The position numbers were made by a program, and so were the translations under genes. DNA of 64,000 nt, taken from the NCBI GenBank assembly GCA_021234155.1, contig JAJEKV010000036.1, forward strand, positions 7,267,426 to 7,331,425, read 5' to 3'. This DNA is from Isoetes taiwanensis. Its lineage: Eukaryota > Streptophyta > Lycopodiopsida > Isoetales > Isoetaceae. A model generated the notes under the pieces. That model did not search any database. It was not told the DNA's origin and saw only the letters and a program-made list of their open reading frames with translations. Positions 12,671-24,900 of the stretch are shown piece by piece. The first letter of the stretch is position 1, and the number at the start of each line of letters is the position of its first letter.

Positions 12671-13256
12671 GCCCTCTAACAAAGATATTTCCTAAGGTTG
12701 AATATGAGTTGGTACTCTCAACCAAAAAACTTACTTGGAAGAATTGATGGATTGATTTAAATCATGCCTAATGCAAGACCCTCGTGTCCATAAGGCGACA
12801 AAAGTAGATATATTGATAATGTTATATCTCTAATAACTTATTTGCATCTGTTGTGTGCTAGGAAGTGTTAGTAACTTAGCAATCACTTTTGTCCTCTCTT
12901 TCTATCGATGTCTTTCTATTGATATCTCTGCAATCTAGATCTCACTAAAAAGAAAGTTGGAGTTAACTCAAATCTCCATACATGAAGACTCAAGATTTCA
13001 AATATGTCAAGCCTGAGCACATCTTGATTCCCCACAGCCTCCAACTATGCCCAAGCTATGGCAGCGAGTCTCCTCCCTTCTCCCCTTTAGTATGAAGGGC
13101 CATGAGTATGCTACAACAAAAAATCTCATCGCACCACTGTTTGACAAGATCCATAGCTCCAAAGACGATTTCAATTATCCAAGTGGCAACTATGGCATAT
13201 CTCAAACATCTAAAAATGAATTTCTAGAAAATGCCACTTTCTCATCAACCCCCTGC

Positions 13257-13405
13257 AACCCCCAAAAAGGCAGGGCAAAGTCACTGTATTCAAAAACAGT
13301 TTGCATCGTGCTCTAATGGCAAATTCCAGCAACCCACAAAAAGCCGAAGGCAACACTGTATTCAAAAACAGTTTGAATCATGCTCTAATAACAAATTCCA
13401 GCACC
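13257..13405. repeat. 72-bp tandem repeat, two copies
   Basis: Two adjacent copies, starting near 13282 and 13354, share CACTGTATTCAAAAACAGTT and CAAATTCCAGCA. Each unit contains the short inverted repeat ACTGTATTC-AAAAACAGT. The open frames crossing it follow the repeat and are not a gene. Confidence 0.8.
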
Positions 13406-13829
13406 CAATTACAGATAATTGGCTTCTCAAGCTGAGATGGAAAGATTCTGGGCTGATCTAGTTGGCCATGGGAGGGTTAGGCTTCGTATATCAATAACGG
13501 AGTGGGCCATGACTGGGCATTAGCAGTCCACCTGTGTAGGGTTAGCGTTGGTGGCCTATCCACAATGGTGTGCCCTCCTTTGCATGCTAGAAAGCTACCA
13601 CCAACTCGATAGGTGATCTGGATGTCCACAAAGGGGGACTTCCAATCCCCAACTTTGAGAGACAATTGCAACATGGCTAGCAATAATTCTAGTAGTGATA
13701 GATTAAACAATAATTTATGGTAGAGCATATAACTTGCAAATAAGATATTACAAGTTGGGATCTTACCTGATCCGTTGTTTAGGTTGGAAAGAGTATTTTG
13801 ATAGGAATCCGGTGCATTTATTGGCTCTC

Positions 13830-14680
13830 GATTAGACTCGTGGAATAGGGGGTATTAGACTCGTGGTTTTGTCGTGCACACTTATTCCACAAGTCGAATA
13901 CCCCCAATTTCAGGTTGATATTAGGCAAGTCAAATACCTCCTATTTCTCCTTCGTCGGACCTGCTACCCCTAAAACAGGGGTATTGCTACCCCTAAAACG
14001 GGGGTATTAGACTCGTCTAAACTCACACCTGCATTACACAAGTCGAATACCCAAGGGGGTATTAGGCTCGTCTAAACTAAGGCATGTATTGTGCAAGCCG
14101 AATCCCCCTTGCTTATCCCAAAGTTGAATACCCCCTTAGTTATCCCACAAGTTGAATACCCCCTTAATCCTTATGCCCCCACCTTGGGGTATTAGGCTCG
14201 TCTAAACTAAGTACCTAGTGTGCAAGTCGAATACCCCCTTTGGTTATCCCACAAGTCGAATACCCCCCTACTTTTTTTTTTTCCAAGAATTCCAGTATAG
14301 AATATTAGGCTTTTTTTAAGCATAGATTTATTGCACAACAACTCGAATAAGTCTCAAGGTTCACTGTTACTACGTAGGATTAATATTCGATTCATATGCG
14401 ATGGATTTACAGCTTGGTTTTGGGGGTATTCGGCCGAGATGATCGCATGCAAGAGGTATTGGCTTCCAGATTTTGGAGCCGACGTATTCGGCTTGCATAT
14501 TTCGATCCAGAGGCATATTCGACTTGCAGTTTTCGAATAAAAAAAGGGCATATTCGGTTCAAAGTTTTCAGAGATTGAATTGGCAGGTTACAAATACCCC
14601 CTTGCCGGATTTCTTTATCGAAGAAAGAACAGAAATATGGAGGCCGAATACCACGCGAAGGTATTCGGCTTAGGGTTTCC
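13830..14680. repeat. field of GTATTAGACTCGT / CAAGTCGAATACCCC and GTATTCGGC motifs
   Basis: About 850 bases built from one short motif in both orientations. The first half (13830-14280) has repeated GGGGGTATTAGACTCGT and reverse-type CAAGTCGAATACCCCC words, with TCTAAACTAAG spacers. The second half (14400-14680) has GTATTCGGC/GCCGAATAC copies. No protein is supported. The layout is neither a simple tandem array nor a clean hairpin. Confidence 0.7.
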
Positions 14681-15165
14681 TGGAATCCAAGTCCAAATCC
14701 GGAGCCAATATTTCCTTCGTAGGAAATCACCATCCTCAAATTTAAGATTCATCACCAGCAAGTGTTCGTCATAAAAGCTCATGTACAACATGTACGACCA
14801 TAATTAGTCTCTCAATCAAAGTCAAACGGCCTTGGCTCAATAGGGAAAATTGAAATATTTAAGACAATCCTGTGTTAAGACAATCCTGTGTATACATCAG
14901 GAAAGCCAGTGATATATATTAACTTGAAGATAGTCTTCACTATGATTGACTCACATAAAACTGCATTTTGCACTTTTCAGCCACTAATCCACTGAATACA
15001 GTCACTAGAGAAACCAGACTGGGCCACGTAAACTTGGAGGCAAGTATTTATTTATATGCACAACTAAATGACAATAATTACTTTGATTATCAAGATATCT
15101 TTTACGACTTGGAATCACTAAAAACCAGGAAAAATATCTCAACCAAGACAATAACCGTTCTATAG

Positions 15166-17305
15166 CTAGTCTGTTTTCGTGAGTTTGCTCTCTGGTTCAA
15201 CAGAAGAATCATCCTGAGATCTTGAGTGCTTCTTCGAACTAAAGGATCTATCCCCGTGCCTTCCTCTGCCTCTTCCACGGCCTCTGTAAATATCATAAAT
15301 AGGCGTTCAAGACCCCCATGTGAATGCATAACTGTTTAACCTCATATAATATACCTTGTGTCCCCAGCAGCTCGCCTCTTATTCTGTCCCTCCCGAAGCT
15401 TGTTCCAATACTCCACCTCATCATCACCTGATTTATAAATCCTCAGTGCAAATAGAGACATGAAGTCGTGAAATAACATCAGATTATGCCACAGACCTTG
15501 CACAGCCTCAAGAGTTAGCATGTAATCCTTGATAACGATGCCCCCTTCCTCTGCAAGCACTGCTGCTGTCCGTGCTTTATCAGCATCTTCAGATTGTTCA
15601 AACCGGAGATAACCTGAGCTATCTCCTTTGGCATAATCAATGAACTGCCAACAAAGTATATACAATTGCATGATGGGGCATTGCTACTCAGATTGTCTAT
15701 GTTTTGCCACCTGCTCAGATTCATAATTCCATAACCAAGATTTAACTACCATATTACCTTAACTGTGCCGTACTTTTGAAAGGTATCTTTAATGTCCTCC
15801 CTTGCAAGTAAATTCTCCTCAGAAGCCAATTTCGGCTTATCACTTTCTACATGTTCATCAGATCCATTGTTCTGCACCTTATTGACTGTCTGATCAGGTT
15901 GTGCTTGTGAATCTTTATCCCCAATTGCAGTTCCATCACGTCTAGTAATTTTAAATGCAACAATGACACCCTCCACGAAGTTTGTGCCTTGATTAGAAAA
16001 ATGACCTCTGAGCATTGCATTCAGAATGTTAGATCTGTACACATAGTTGTGAAGGTCAAAATATGTCAGAGTCAATACCTATTCCAAGAATCTTTTGAAA
16101 TTCTAGGCTTAGACAAATTGTCTTTCTCCACGCGTTCATCAAAGGTTTTCCTGGACAAAAAGAATTACTCCTCCGCCAGAATTTATACAGCGCACAAACA
16201 ACAATAAAACAGAACTTACTTAGCAATGAGTTCCAAGTCAATACCCTGAAAATGAATTGACATCTGAAGGGCTTTTTCTGCTTCTTCTTTTGAGCTGAAT
16301 TCAATTATAGCTGAGCCACAAAAAACCTTAGACTCTGGATGCCGAGGCAGCTTAACACTATTGACCTGGAAAAGACCACACCAAGAATCAAAAACTGACT
16401 ATCCCAGAGATGAACATTATTAGACACGAAGGGAAAAATTGAAGAAAAAAAAATAGATTGCCAATGCGCATAAAATTCTGACCGTGCCATACTGTCCAAA
16501 TAATGCAGCAACTTCCTCTTGTGTTATCTTATATTGAAAAGGGCCTGCAGCTATGCTCCGTAAATTGACTTCTTCTTTTACTTCCTCAGGCTTCAAAAGC
16601 TTGCTTACACGACCAACACGTAAACCTAGTTACAAAATCATAATTAATTTCAGATTATTTCCACACCATGAGTTACCTTATAATTTAAAAATAACAACTG
16701 CATAGCATCACCTTTTACATGGACCAAAAAAACAATGTGTTTAATTCACTTCACTATTATTGATATACTGCCAGGATTAAATTTCTTACCAACTCATTAC
16801 AGTTTTCTGCTGTTTAGCCATCACAACATGCGCTAATAAATCATGATGTCTATATCCTAAAACCAATAGATTAAATTACCATCAGGTGATAGCTTCAGAG
16901 AGGAAGACTTTTCAAGAATCTTCACCACTGACGAGACTACCTCAGGAGGAACTTTGTCAGGCCCCGCCTCAGTCAATCCAAGATGACCCCTCATTCGTTG
17001 GAACGAACATATTAAAGGAAGGCTGACAACTATAGTCATTAATTATCAAGGATCAACAACACACAACTTAACAAATAGAAATCATTTTTTCAAAGTCACT
17101 TATAGGATACGTCCATCATCACTTTCTTGGATAGACTTGAGCAGGAACTGATCAGTGGGTAGATTGCTATCACTAAAGTAATACTCAACCTGCATTTTTT
17201 AACACAATAAGATGCATATTTCACAAACCTTGAACGGGTAGATTCAACAGAACGTACCTGCCGCAGAACCTTGGCCGCCACGTCGTCATTAATCTGGAGG
17301 CTCAT
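15166..17305 (-). CDS. LA1: La protein (La autoantigen homologue), ten exons
   Basis: Intact gene for the nuclear La RNA chaperone, which binds the 3' oligo-U of new RNA polymerase III transcripts. Exons: 17305-17258, 17189-17111, 17029-16880, 16625-16483, 16365-16220, 16150-16079, 16034-15758, 15644-15497, 15427-15355, 15283-15166. All introns obey GT-AG and phases agree, giving 417 residues, close to plant La1 length. The La motif spans about 8-95 (QVEYYFSDSNLPTDQFL, LVSLPLICSFQRMRG), RRM1 about 115-190 (ALFGQYGTVNSVKLPRHPES, GSAIIEFSSKEEAEKAL), and RRM2 about 288-360 (FIDYAKGDSSGYLRFEQSED). The tail is GRGRGRGRHGDRS plus a lysine/serine stretch ending KLTKTD. The start ATG opens MSLQINDD directly before the La motif. 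No fault is seen. Neighbouring sequence is repeat or mobile-element debris. Confidence 0.95.
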
Positions 17306-17798
17306 TCTCGAGCTCCCGAGACTCCAAAGAGAGGAGAGCTTTGCACCTTTGCACCGAATTTTGTTTCCTTGAATGCAAGGTTTTTGTCATATTTCTGCAG
17401 AGCTTGTTCTATTAAGTAGGGTTTTGCTTTTAGGGTTTTAGGAGCTTGAACATTCCAACCATTAGTCTATAAATGGTATCTGAATGTTTGCACTTTTAAC
17501 TGAATCAAATTGTCTTCAACTCGTATTGGTTTTAAAAATCCTAAAAAAGAGGCAAGGATCTACTACATATGAATTGAATTAATTTGGTAGAGGAAAAGGG
17601 TACATTAGAGAATATAATAGTATAGAATAGGGTTTTTATCATCCACGGAGAATAGAGAACAAAATGTAAAGCTCGCCATAGGATGTATAAAATATATATG
17701 TAGAGGACATTTAAGTAGAAAAAGGAATTACTAAAGCCGAAGCATTTTGGGCAATCATTTGTATCACACTTAGCACACCTAAAGAAGACAATGAAGAA

Positions 17799-17862
17799 GA
17801 TATCCTACACCACTGGTTGCATGGGAGGAGATATTCTACACCATTGGTTGTATGGGAGGCAA
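17799..17862. repeat. 31-bp tandem duplication
   Basis: Two adjacent units, GATATCCTACACCACTGGTT GCATGGGAG and its variant with ATTCT, CCATT and GTATG. Short and slightly diverged. Confidence 0.7.
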
Positions 17863-17952
17863 ACATGATAGCATAAACATCATAGACATCCTAATGGATT
17901 TGGCAGAGTGTTGCAACGATGCCAATGTGCTAGAATTACAAAGTTGTCCTCA

Positions 17953-18303
17953 AGCCCTTCGGCAATGAAAGACACGCCCCATGGCAAAGGATATACCATT
18001 TGAATGGAGTATGGAAGCAAAAACCGCTTTAGGGGTCGACGAGTTTCCTGTCTCTAACTTCTGGATCTTGTTGCTCGTCATCCTCCTCGTCCCCATCCTG
18101 CTGATCTTGCTTCTCCTGCTTTCGTCCCATACCCTCTCTTCCTCCTGATTCTTCGGGTTTGACGGATCCGGGTTTGGGTTTGAGGTCTCTTCATTTCTGG
18201 CTCGCTCTCGAGCCTTTCCCGCCTTCTGTTCGGTGGTAAGCACTTGGACGCTTGTCGATCCGTCCTCCATAACCACTCGAGCGGTCTGTTTGGTGCGGGC
18301 CAT
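17953..18303 (-). CDS. truncated gene with an exact histone H3 N-terminus
   Basis: The minus frame opens with MARTKQTAR, identical to the first nine encoded residues of histone H3, then diverges at once (VVMEDGSTSVQVLTTEQKAG) into a charged region rich in Arg, Glu, Asn and Pro. There is no histone fold, so it is not a histone. A TATAAATA box lies about 105 bases upstream of the ATG. A second frame from about 18130 gives a very acidic GRKQEKQDQQDGDEEDDEQQ, so the true path may include a frameshift. The real sequence probably ends near 18040, where a gypsy fragment begins. It could be an LTR-element gag start, a captured histone exon, or a tail mimic. Function unknown. Confidence 0.4.
17981..18034 (+). 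pseudogene. tiny Ty3/gypsy RNase H fragment
   Basis: The + strand reads MAKDIPFEWSMEAKTAL, which fits the IPFQWNNDAEKRF segment of the gypsy element at 8.6 kb. Homology stops near 18034, where GGGGTCGACGAG begins. It marks a junction with the truncated minus-strand gene that follows. Confidence 0.45.
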
Positions 18304-18407
18304 GTTTTGAAATACTGTGATCGCCTTCTGCGCACCTAAAAATTGCCTTCTTAGTCAGAGAGCAGCAAGCCGGAGGAGTACGATGAGAATGAAGAACCCT
18401 AAGGATC

Positions 18408-18415
18408 TATTTATA
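18408..18415 (-). promoter_or_regulatory. TATA box
   Basis: TATAAATA on the minus strand, about 105 bases before the ATG of the H3-tail-like frame. The intervening leader is pyrimidine-rich and has no upstream ATG that I noticed. This is a good plant-type core promoter by sequence alone. Confidence 0.5.
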
Positions 18416-18528
18416 GATCTGGGAGTTTTAGGGTTTTGACCTGCAATTTTCATGTTATACCATTATTTAAAGCATTAGTGTTTGCTGGATTAAGACATTA
18501 GGTTACTTTAGACAAAAAGTACTGCTAC

Positions 18529-18817
18529 CACTCATACAGTGCACGAGAGGCCCGTTCTAAATTTTAGCTTGGGGCCCTGGCGCATTCTGTGAGGGGTTAC
18601 TCCTTTTTTGCTCTATTTTAGGTTTTTCTAAATAGTTTCTTAGTGTTATAACATGTTTTCCTGGCTTAAATTCAAATTCTAAGTTGCCATGTCTTATTAG
18701 ATTACTCCAACTATGCATCTTTCTGGTTCAATAATGGTTAAACACTCACACAGTGCACGAGAACCTCAAGCTAAAATCTAGCTAAGGGTCCTGGCGCACT
18801 CTGTGGAGGGTGACTCC
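18529..18817. repeat. two 75-bp direct repeats 214 bp apart
   Basis: Copies at 18529-18603 and 18743-18817 share CACTCA-ACAGTGCACGAGA, a middle CTAAA-TAGCT, and CTGGCGCA-TCTGTG-GGG-GACTCC. Each copy has loosely complementary ends (CAGTGC against GCACTCTG), so a hairpin is possible. They lie in the leader region upstream of the H3-tail-like frame. Confidence 0.7.
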
Positions 18818-19010
18818 CTGATGGTCAAAATTTCCAAGTCTATAAGGTTTTTAATTTTACTTTTAGCTTAGCTATTGTTCTAAAGATGGGAAAAGAAAAT
18901 TTCTAATTTTCGAGGTTCATGCTTGGGTTGTTATTCCCAAGGCTGAAGGTCTAAACTGTTAGTCCTATCAGGAAATTGGTCAGTGCTCGATCTTGGTCTA
19001 CCAAGAACAT

Positions 19011-19022
19011 AGCTCTGATACT
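19011..19022 (-). other. possible initiator-Met tRNA primer binding site
   Basis: The minus strand reads AAGTATCAGAGCTATG, containing the TATCAGAGC core of plant LTR-element primer binding sites complementary to initiator tRNA-Met. The leading TGG is missing and no LTR end (CA) is seen beside it, so this is tentative. If real, the H3-tail-like frame at 18303 would lie about 700 bases downstream, in gag position. Confidence 0.25.
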
Positions 19023-19029
19023 TACTTCA

Positions 19030-20400
19030 TTACGATGCTCTCATCGTATCAGAAGCCGGAGTTCATCCCCCTGGCAACCAAGCTGACAGAGGCCGTCCGC
19101 CTGACACCAATCCTTTGGCAAAGAATCGATGAGGAAGAATGGACGTGTCATTTATCCCGTCTTCCCTCGGGACCGTCCTAGCTGCGGAAGCGTAAATAAA
19201 TATGAGTACGTGACATCAAATATAAATAGCTCCACCTCGAAGGGTGGCTCACCATAACTTAGATATATAAGAACGTCAACAACATCAACATGGGGGAGAT
19301 CCTACCCAAGGCTCAGACTCAAGGGGAATGGACTGATGGCTTGGGTCTCCAGAAGTCGTTGCAGACAGAATTCATCGCAATGGATTGGGCTGGCATAGGA
19401 ACATGGATGTTGGGTAGTCCTCTCCATCCGCCCCTCTTGTGCATACTTTGCAGAATAGGCTGATAAGTCTTGGGACTTAACCGTAGCCTGTCGAGTGCAT
19501 AGCCAATGGGGCTACTCCTAGGTTTCATCGCCCCAGTCCCGATGAGGCAGGAGGAGATCACTTCCTCCAGAGGTATGCATGCCCATCACAGGTGGCTAGA
19601 GGGCCACTGACCGTTCACGACTTGAACCTCATTGAAGGTGACACATCACCCAAGATGTGTCGAGCCCATGCCTTACCCACACGCAGTGGCAAGCCATTGG
19701 GCAGCCCGTTAAGATCCCTGATAGGCTTTACACACTAGAGGGGTCGATCTGCAATGGAATATGTCCTCCTTATCCACAGGTCTAGCCCCGCCACCTATAG
19801 CCAGGCGGGCTCTTATACACAAGCCACATTAATCGGGAATTAATGAGGCTATCTAGATACATCAACTAATAAGGCTTTCAGGGTCTCTACCCCCCTTCCC
19901 AATATACAGGAGTGCACATGGAAGAGAACATCAATCACATAGAACTGAAATATAAAATAATATCTAATCTATCTACCTAAACATATATGGTTATGTTCCT
20001 TTATTAGGGCTTGTGATCTCAGAATCTATAAGACTGCTAAGGCTAATCTAACATGCTAACCCAGCTCATTGCCGGACTAAAAGTCGGCATTGCACAACAG
20101 AATCATTGTTTATCTGATCCTTGGCTTGCTCCCGCACCTCGAAACACGTCCATGCCTTTGCTTGGGTCGAAGGTGACTGAATCTTGACGATCTTTGTGCA
20201 AAGGCGGCTTGGTGGCATCTCGCAATGCGAAACGGCAGCTTGGCTTGGCCGGAATGGCTCAAGGAAGCTGAAATGCGAAAATGAAAATGTTTAGGGTTTC
20301 CCCTATTGTTCCTTTTACATGACCTTTTAGAGTTAGGGCTAAACGGACATATGGGGTTTTGCCATGTGGCAAAGGGGTTAAATGCACATGTTTATAGACA
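19030..20400. other. no gene recognised
   Basis: Moderately GC-rich sequence without a supported coding frame. A TATAAATAG is present on the + strand near 19221. The stretch 20150-20400 may belong to an LTR whose start is at 20535. Confidence 0.4.
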
Positions 20401-20560
20401 TGTGCAACATAAGAGGTTGCCCCCTAGTGTGCAATCCTTTACGGTTTCCAAGTACGTGTCATCAAGGTGACATGTACGAGTGACGTGGCAGTATAATATA
20501 CGTATTCGTATCGTATATTATGCTGAAACGTCACAATCTTCCCACCTTGAATTGATGTTG
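20400..20560 (-). mobile_element. polypurine tract and start of a gypsy LTR
   Basis: On the minus strand, GACAACATCAATTCAAGGTG GGAAGA is followed by TGTGACGTTTCAGCA. This is the layout of a gypsy 3' end: short coding tail, polypurine tract, then an LTR opening with TG. A closely similar sequence occurs at 53.65 kb. The LTR would run towards lower coordinates from 20535; its other end was not found. Its pol may be the minus-strand chromovirus ending near 21.93 kb, but 1.4 kb separates them. Confidence 0.55.
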
Positions 20561-20589
20561 TCTACAGCATCACGAGTTTCCCCACCTTG

Positions 20590-21925
20590 GAAATCTGCAT
20601 GATCCCTATAACACATTTCATGCATGCAATTTTCTTTTACAATTATCCCAAGGTAATGTTTAAATTTAATTATTATAATCACATCCTTTGTTCCATAACA
20701 TGTTATAGTAAGGTGATTTCTCAACCCTTACTTACATTAACACTTAATATTCACAAAACTTTTATAATTTGCACACTTATCATTAACAAAGTTTTTCAAA
20801 ATTTTATAATTTATTTAAAGGTCCATTTGGTTGCCTTGCAATACATTATGACAAATATGTGTTGCAAGTCTTTGTAATGCGACCCTCCTTCCGTCTAGAT
20901 CCTCCTATTGGCCTGCAGGTCCAACGCTACGTTAGTACACATTTATTTATTATAAAGTTAGTTATTAGGGGACCACCCACTATATGGATGTAAGTCTAAT
21001 CGCCCGACGTAGGAAGAGGATGCTTCTTGCATTGTGGCTGTGGAGACAGCTGATATGGTTAAGGTTAATATCTAACAATGAGCTAGGGGGAGTGGCCAAT
21101 ATGATTATGCATTGGGAGAAATCATGTAGAGCTAGTATATATCATGGTTGGGAGCAAAAGGCAAAATCAAAGGCAAAGATAGGCCAAAGAAGACAAGACG
21201 ATGAGACTTCCATAAATAGAACCTAAATTTCAATTAGCGATATCTCTGCAACTAGAGCTCCGATTGAGGTGATATTCACTTCATTGGAACCTCTTCGGAG
21301 TCTAGCTTCCGAATTTGGGTGGCACTTCCTATAACTCGTCTGAATAAGAGATCTATGGCCAGAAGAGTGATAGGGGGTCAAAAAAGACTGCTCTACCCAT
21401 TCACTCTCGAATCTGATTTCTAAAAAGCCATTACTTTTTCCTAGAGCTTCTGTTGTTCTTGTCTAATATCCGGTTACTATCCTAGAACGTGACTCTTGGT
21501 GTATCATATTGAAGACTGTTAGCTCGAGAAAGGAGCTACAAGTGAAAACTGATTGTCAGATATGCCTTACTGTCTTTATATTCCAACCTGATATTGCTAG
21601 CTGAGGGTCCAGTTGGGTGGAGAGATTTTTTGAATAAGGCTTTAACTACTAATTTGTGTAAAGGTTTAAACTTTATTCAGGTGATTAGACGAATATCATA
21701 TCAACAGCGCCCTATGAGCCTAGGATGATCACTCATGCCTAAATTTTTCGTCGCCATTGGTTTGGAGGATCGCGTCCTCCACCTAGTAGGCATTGACTAG
21801 AGGTGCTTTTCTATCAATGCATGAACTAAATGACCTCTTATCTCTCAATTTCGTCTACTTTCGTGGCAATGGAAGTAGACTTCTTAATCTACCTCAAACT
21901 CACCTATCGGTTCGGTCAACTACTT
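20590..21925. other. no gene recognised
   Basis: AT-rich sequence between the LTR start and the chromovirus pol. It could be 3' untranslated element sequence or a nested insertion. I see no coding evidence. Confidence 0.4.
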
Positions 21926-21929
21926 CGAT

Positions 21930-24900
21930 GACGAGTCGACCTTTGCATTGCTCCATGAATTGGAGGCTGCTTCTCCAAATCTGATTGTAGTACCCATATA
22001 GTGTCTTCCACAGATCAATGCGTCCATTTCACTAGGTATTGGAGAAATTGAGATATTCTTGTCTTCTTGTAGGACCTGTCAAGAAGAACCTCTGCGACAA
22101 TCTTGAGTTGGTCGTCTGTCATTTCCAGTAACTCTGTTGTCTCCAATACCTCCTCTGAATTAGGAGCGTGCCTCTTCAGGAGACTTACGTGGGAGACTCT
22201 ATGGATTTTGAGGTGTGTTGTTGGTTAGTCACTCTTTTGGTTATCCTGAACGACCCATCCCACCTTGGAGCAAGCTTCTTGCAATTGCTGATGCGGAGCT
22301 TCGCTTGTTTGACCTTGATCTTCAGCCACACGTTGTCCCCTACTTGGAACTCTCTTACTATCCTGTGCTTATCGACTATGCTCTTCTGTCGGCTCCTTGC
22401 TGCTAGAAGATATCCTCGCACTTACTCCACCAACTGTTGCATGTCGGCTAGCATCTGCTGGGATACTTCTACCTTGGACACGGAATTGTGCCAAGTGTCT
22501 GGGGTCAAGCATTGGTAGCCATAGTTGATAATGAACGACGACATTTGAGATGACTTTTGCTTAGTGCTATTGTATACAAACTCCACCAAGTGAATGTAAT
22601 CGTTTCACTTTGATTGCTTGTTCCATACGTAATTCCTCAACATATCTTCAGTATCCGATTCGTACGCTCCGTCTGCCCATCCGTCTGAGGGTGATATGTC
22701 GTGCTCATCGGCAGCTTCCTTTGGATGGTGGTGAAGAGGTCTTGCCAAAATGCACTCATGAACTTCGAATCCAAATTAGAGATTCTCCCTTGGCATGAAG
22801 TCGGAAGATCTCCTTTGTGAACAACATGGCGGTATCCAATGCCGTATCTGTGGTTCTGCATGGCACAAAATGTGTCATTTTTGACAACTTGTCGACTACT
22901 ACCATTAAGGCATCCTTGCCTCGTATGGTTCTTGGGAGCCCTGTTATGAAGTCCATGCTTATTACTTCCCATTTGGCATTTCGGCACTGGCAATGGCTCT
23001 AACGCTCCTGGAATTCTAAGTTTTTCTGCCTTCATCTGTTGACATAGTTGACATTCTCGAATGTACTTGGCCATCTGCTTCTTCATGTCATGCCAGTAGT
23101 AGCTACTTCTTATCTTGAAGTAGGTTTTCATGAAACCTGCATGGTCGGCTATTGGGCTATTGTGGGTGTCATAGAGTATTAACTTCCTGATTACGGATGA
23201 CTCTGATACACACAATTTGTTCTTATGATACAATAGGTTACCTTCTTTCTTAAAATGCTTGAAGGTTTCCCTCTCTTTTTCCGTTCTTGCCTCCTTGGAA
23301 AGGCTTGCACATGCTTCCTTAAAGTCTCGGTCCGTTGTTCATTGGCAAAGTCTATTCTATCTTCTTACCACACTCATTGGTGAGTGTTGATATGGCATTG
23401 CAATGGATGCTTGTCGTCGAGGGGTGCCTTGAGAGTGTGTCTGCAGCCATGTTGAGCTTGCCTGACTTGTACACGATGTCAAAATCGTACTCCTCCAGGA
23501 ATTCCATCCATCTCATTTGTCTCAAGTTGAGATGTGGTTGGATGAAGACATATTGTAGACTCTAGTGGTCCGTCCCAATAGATAGTGTCTCCATATTCTC
23601 AATGCTCTCACCACTGCTAGAAACTCCTGGTCGTGGGTTGGATAGCGCATTTTGGCATCGTTCATCTTCCTTGAATTATATGCTACCACCCTCTCCTCCT
23701 GCATCAAGACCGCTTCTGTTGCAATCTTGTAGCATCGGTTGCCACCGACTTATCCTTCTTTGGATCTTGCAGTGTTAAGACTGGGGCAGTCGTTAAAGCT
23801 TTCTTCAATGTCTCAAATACTGCATGGGCCTTTTGCCAATGACTCGCTCAATCTTTTATCTTCTCAGCTTTGGTGAGGTCCGTTAGTAGTGCTGCTACCT
23901 TTGCAAAGTTCCTGACGAACTTTCCGTAATACTCTGCTAAGCCGAGGAAGCTCCTCACTTCATAGATGTTCTTCGGTGCTGGCCAATCAATTACTACTTC
24001 AATCTTCGCAGGGCGGTAAAAATCCCTTCCCTTATAATTACGTGCCCCAAGTACTCTACTCTTTTGGTGGCGAAGTGACACTTGGATAGCTTTGCATAAA
24101 GTTGATGCCTCCTCAACTTTTCAAGTACCTTCCTCAAGTGTTGGACATGCTCCTCCAAGGATTTGCTGCAGACTAAAATGTCATCAAAGAAAACTATGAT
24201 GAACATGTCTAGAAACTTACGAAGAACGTTGTTCATGAGTCTCATGAATGTTGCTAGGGTGTTGGACAATCCAAATGGCATCACTGTGAACTCGTAGTGG
24301 CCATATCTCGTCCTGAATGCAGTCTTATGAATGTCTTCTTCCTTGATCCTGATCTAAATGGTAGCCTGACCTCAAGTCTATCTTGGTGCTCCTTGTAGCT
24401 GATCCATTAAATCATCTGTTCGGGGCAACACATACTTGTTCTTGATGGTGTGCTTGTTTAATTGAAGATACTCAATGCACATCCTGAGACTTCCATCTTT
24501 CTTCTTGACAAATAGGATTGGCGCCCCAAACAGGGAGATATTAGGTCTTATAAACCCTAGGTCTAGCAACTTCTGTAATTGCTTCTTCAATTACGTCAGC
24601 TCCTGAGGTGACATTCTGTAGGGTGCCTTACTTGCGGGCTTAATCCCTGGTTCAAGTGCTATTTCACACTCGACTCCCCTGTAAGGTGGAAGTTGCTTGA
24701 TCTCATATGGAAACAAATCATGGAATTCCTTCACTAGCTTGGCTATTGGCTTCGGCAGCTTGTTCAATGCTTGTCTTCCTTTGTTGCTGGCTCCTCAACT
24801 TCGAGCTTAAAGACATAGGCCACTTGTTCCTTCTTTATGCATCTTCTTTACTTGTTATCTCAATGACTTTGCCATTTGGTGCCATTGAGGTGACTTTTCG

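Noticed and set aside
13231-13461. Small protein gene
   Set aside because: Frame created by a 72-bp tandem repeat.
12060-14700. CRISPR array
   Set aside because: Repeats are irregular in length and spacing, occur in both orientations, lack unique spacers of even size, and the genome is eukaryotic.
14331-14739. Overlapping frames on both strands
   Set aside because: Produced by the GTATTCGG motif field; no conserved domain.
17953-18303. A histone H3 gene
   Set aside because: Only the first nine residues match; no histone fold follows.
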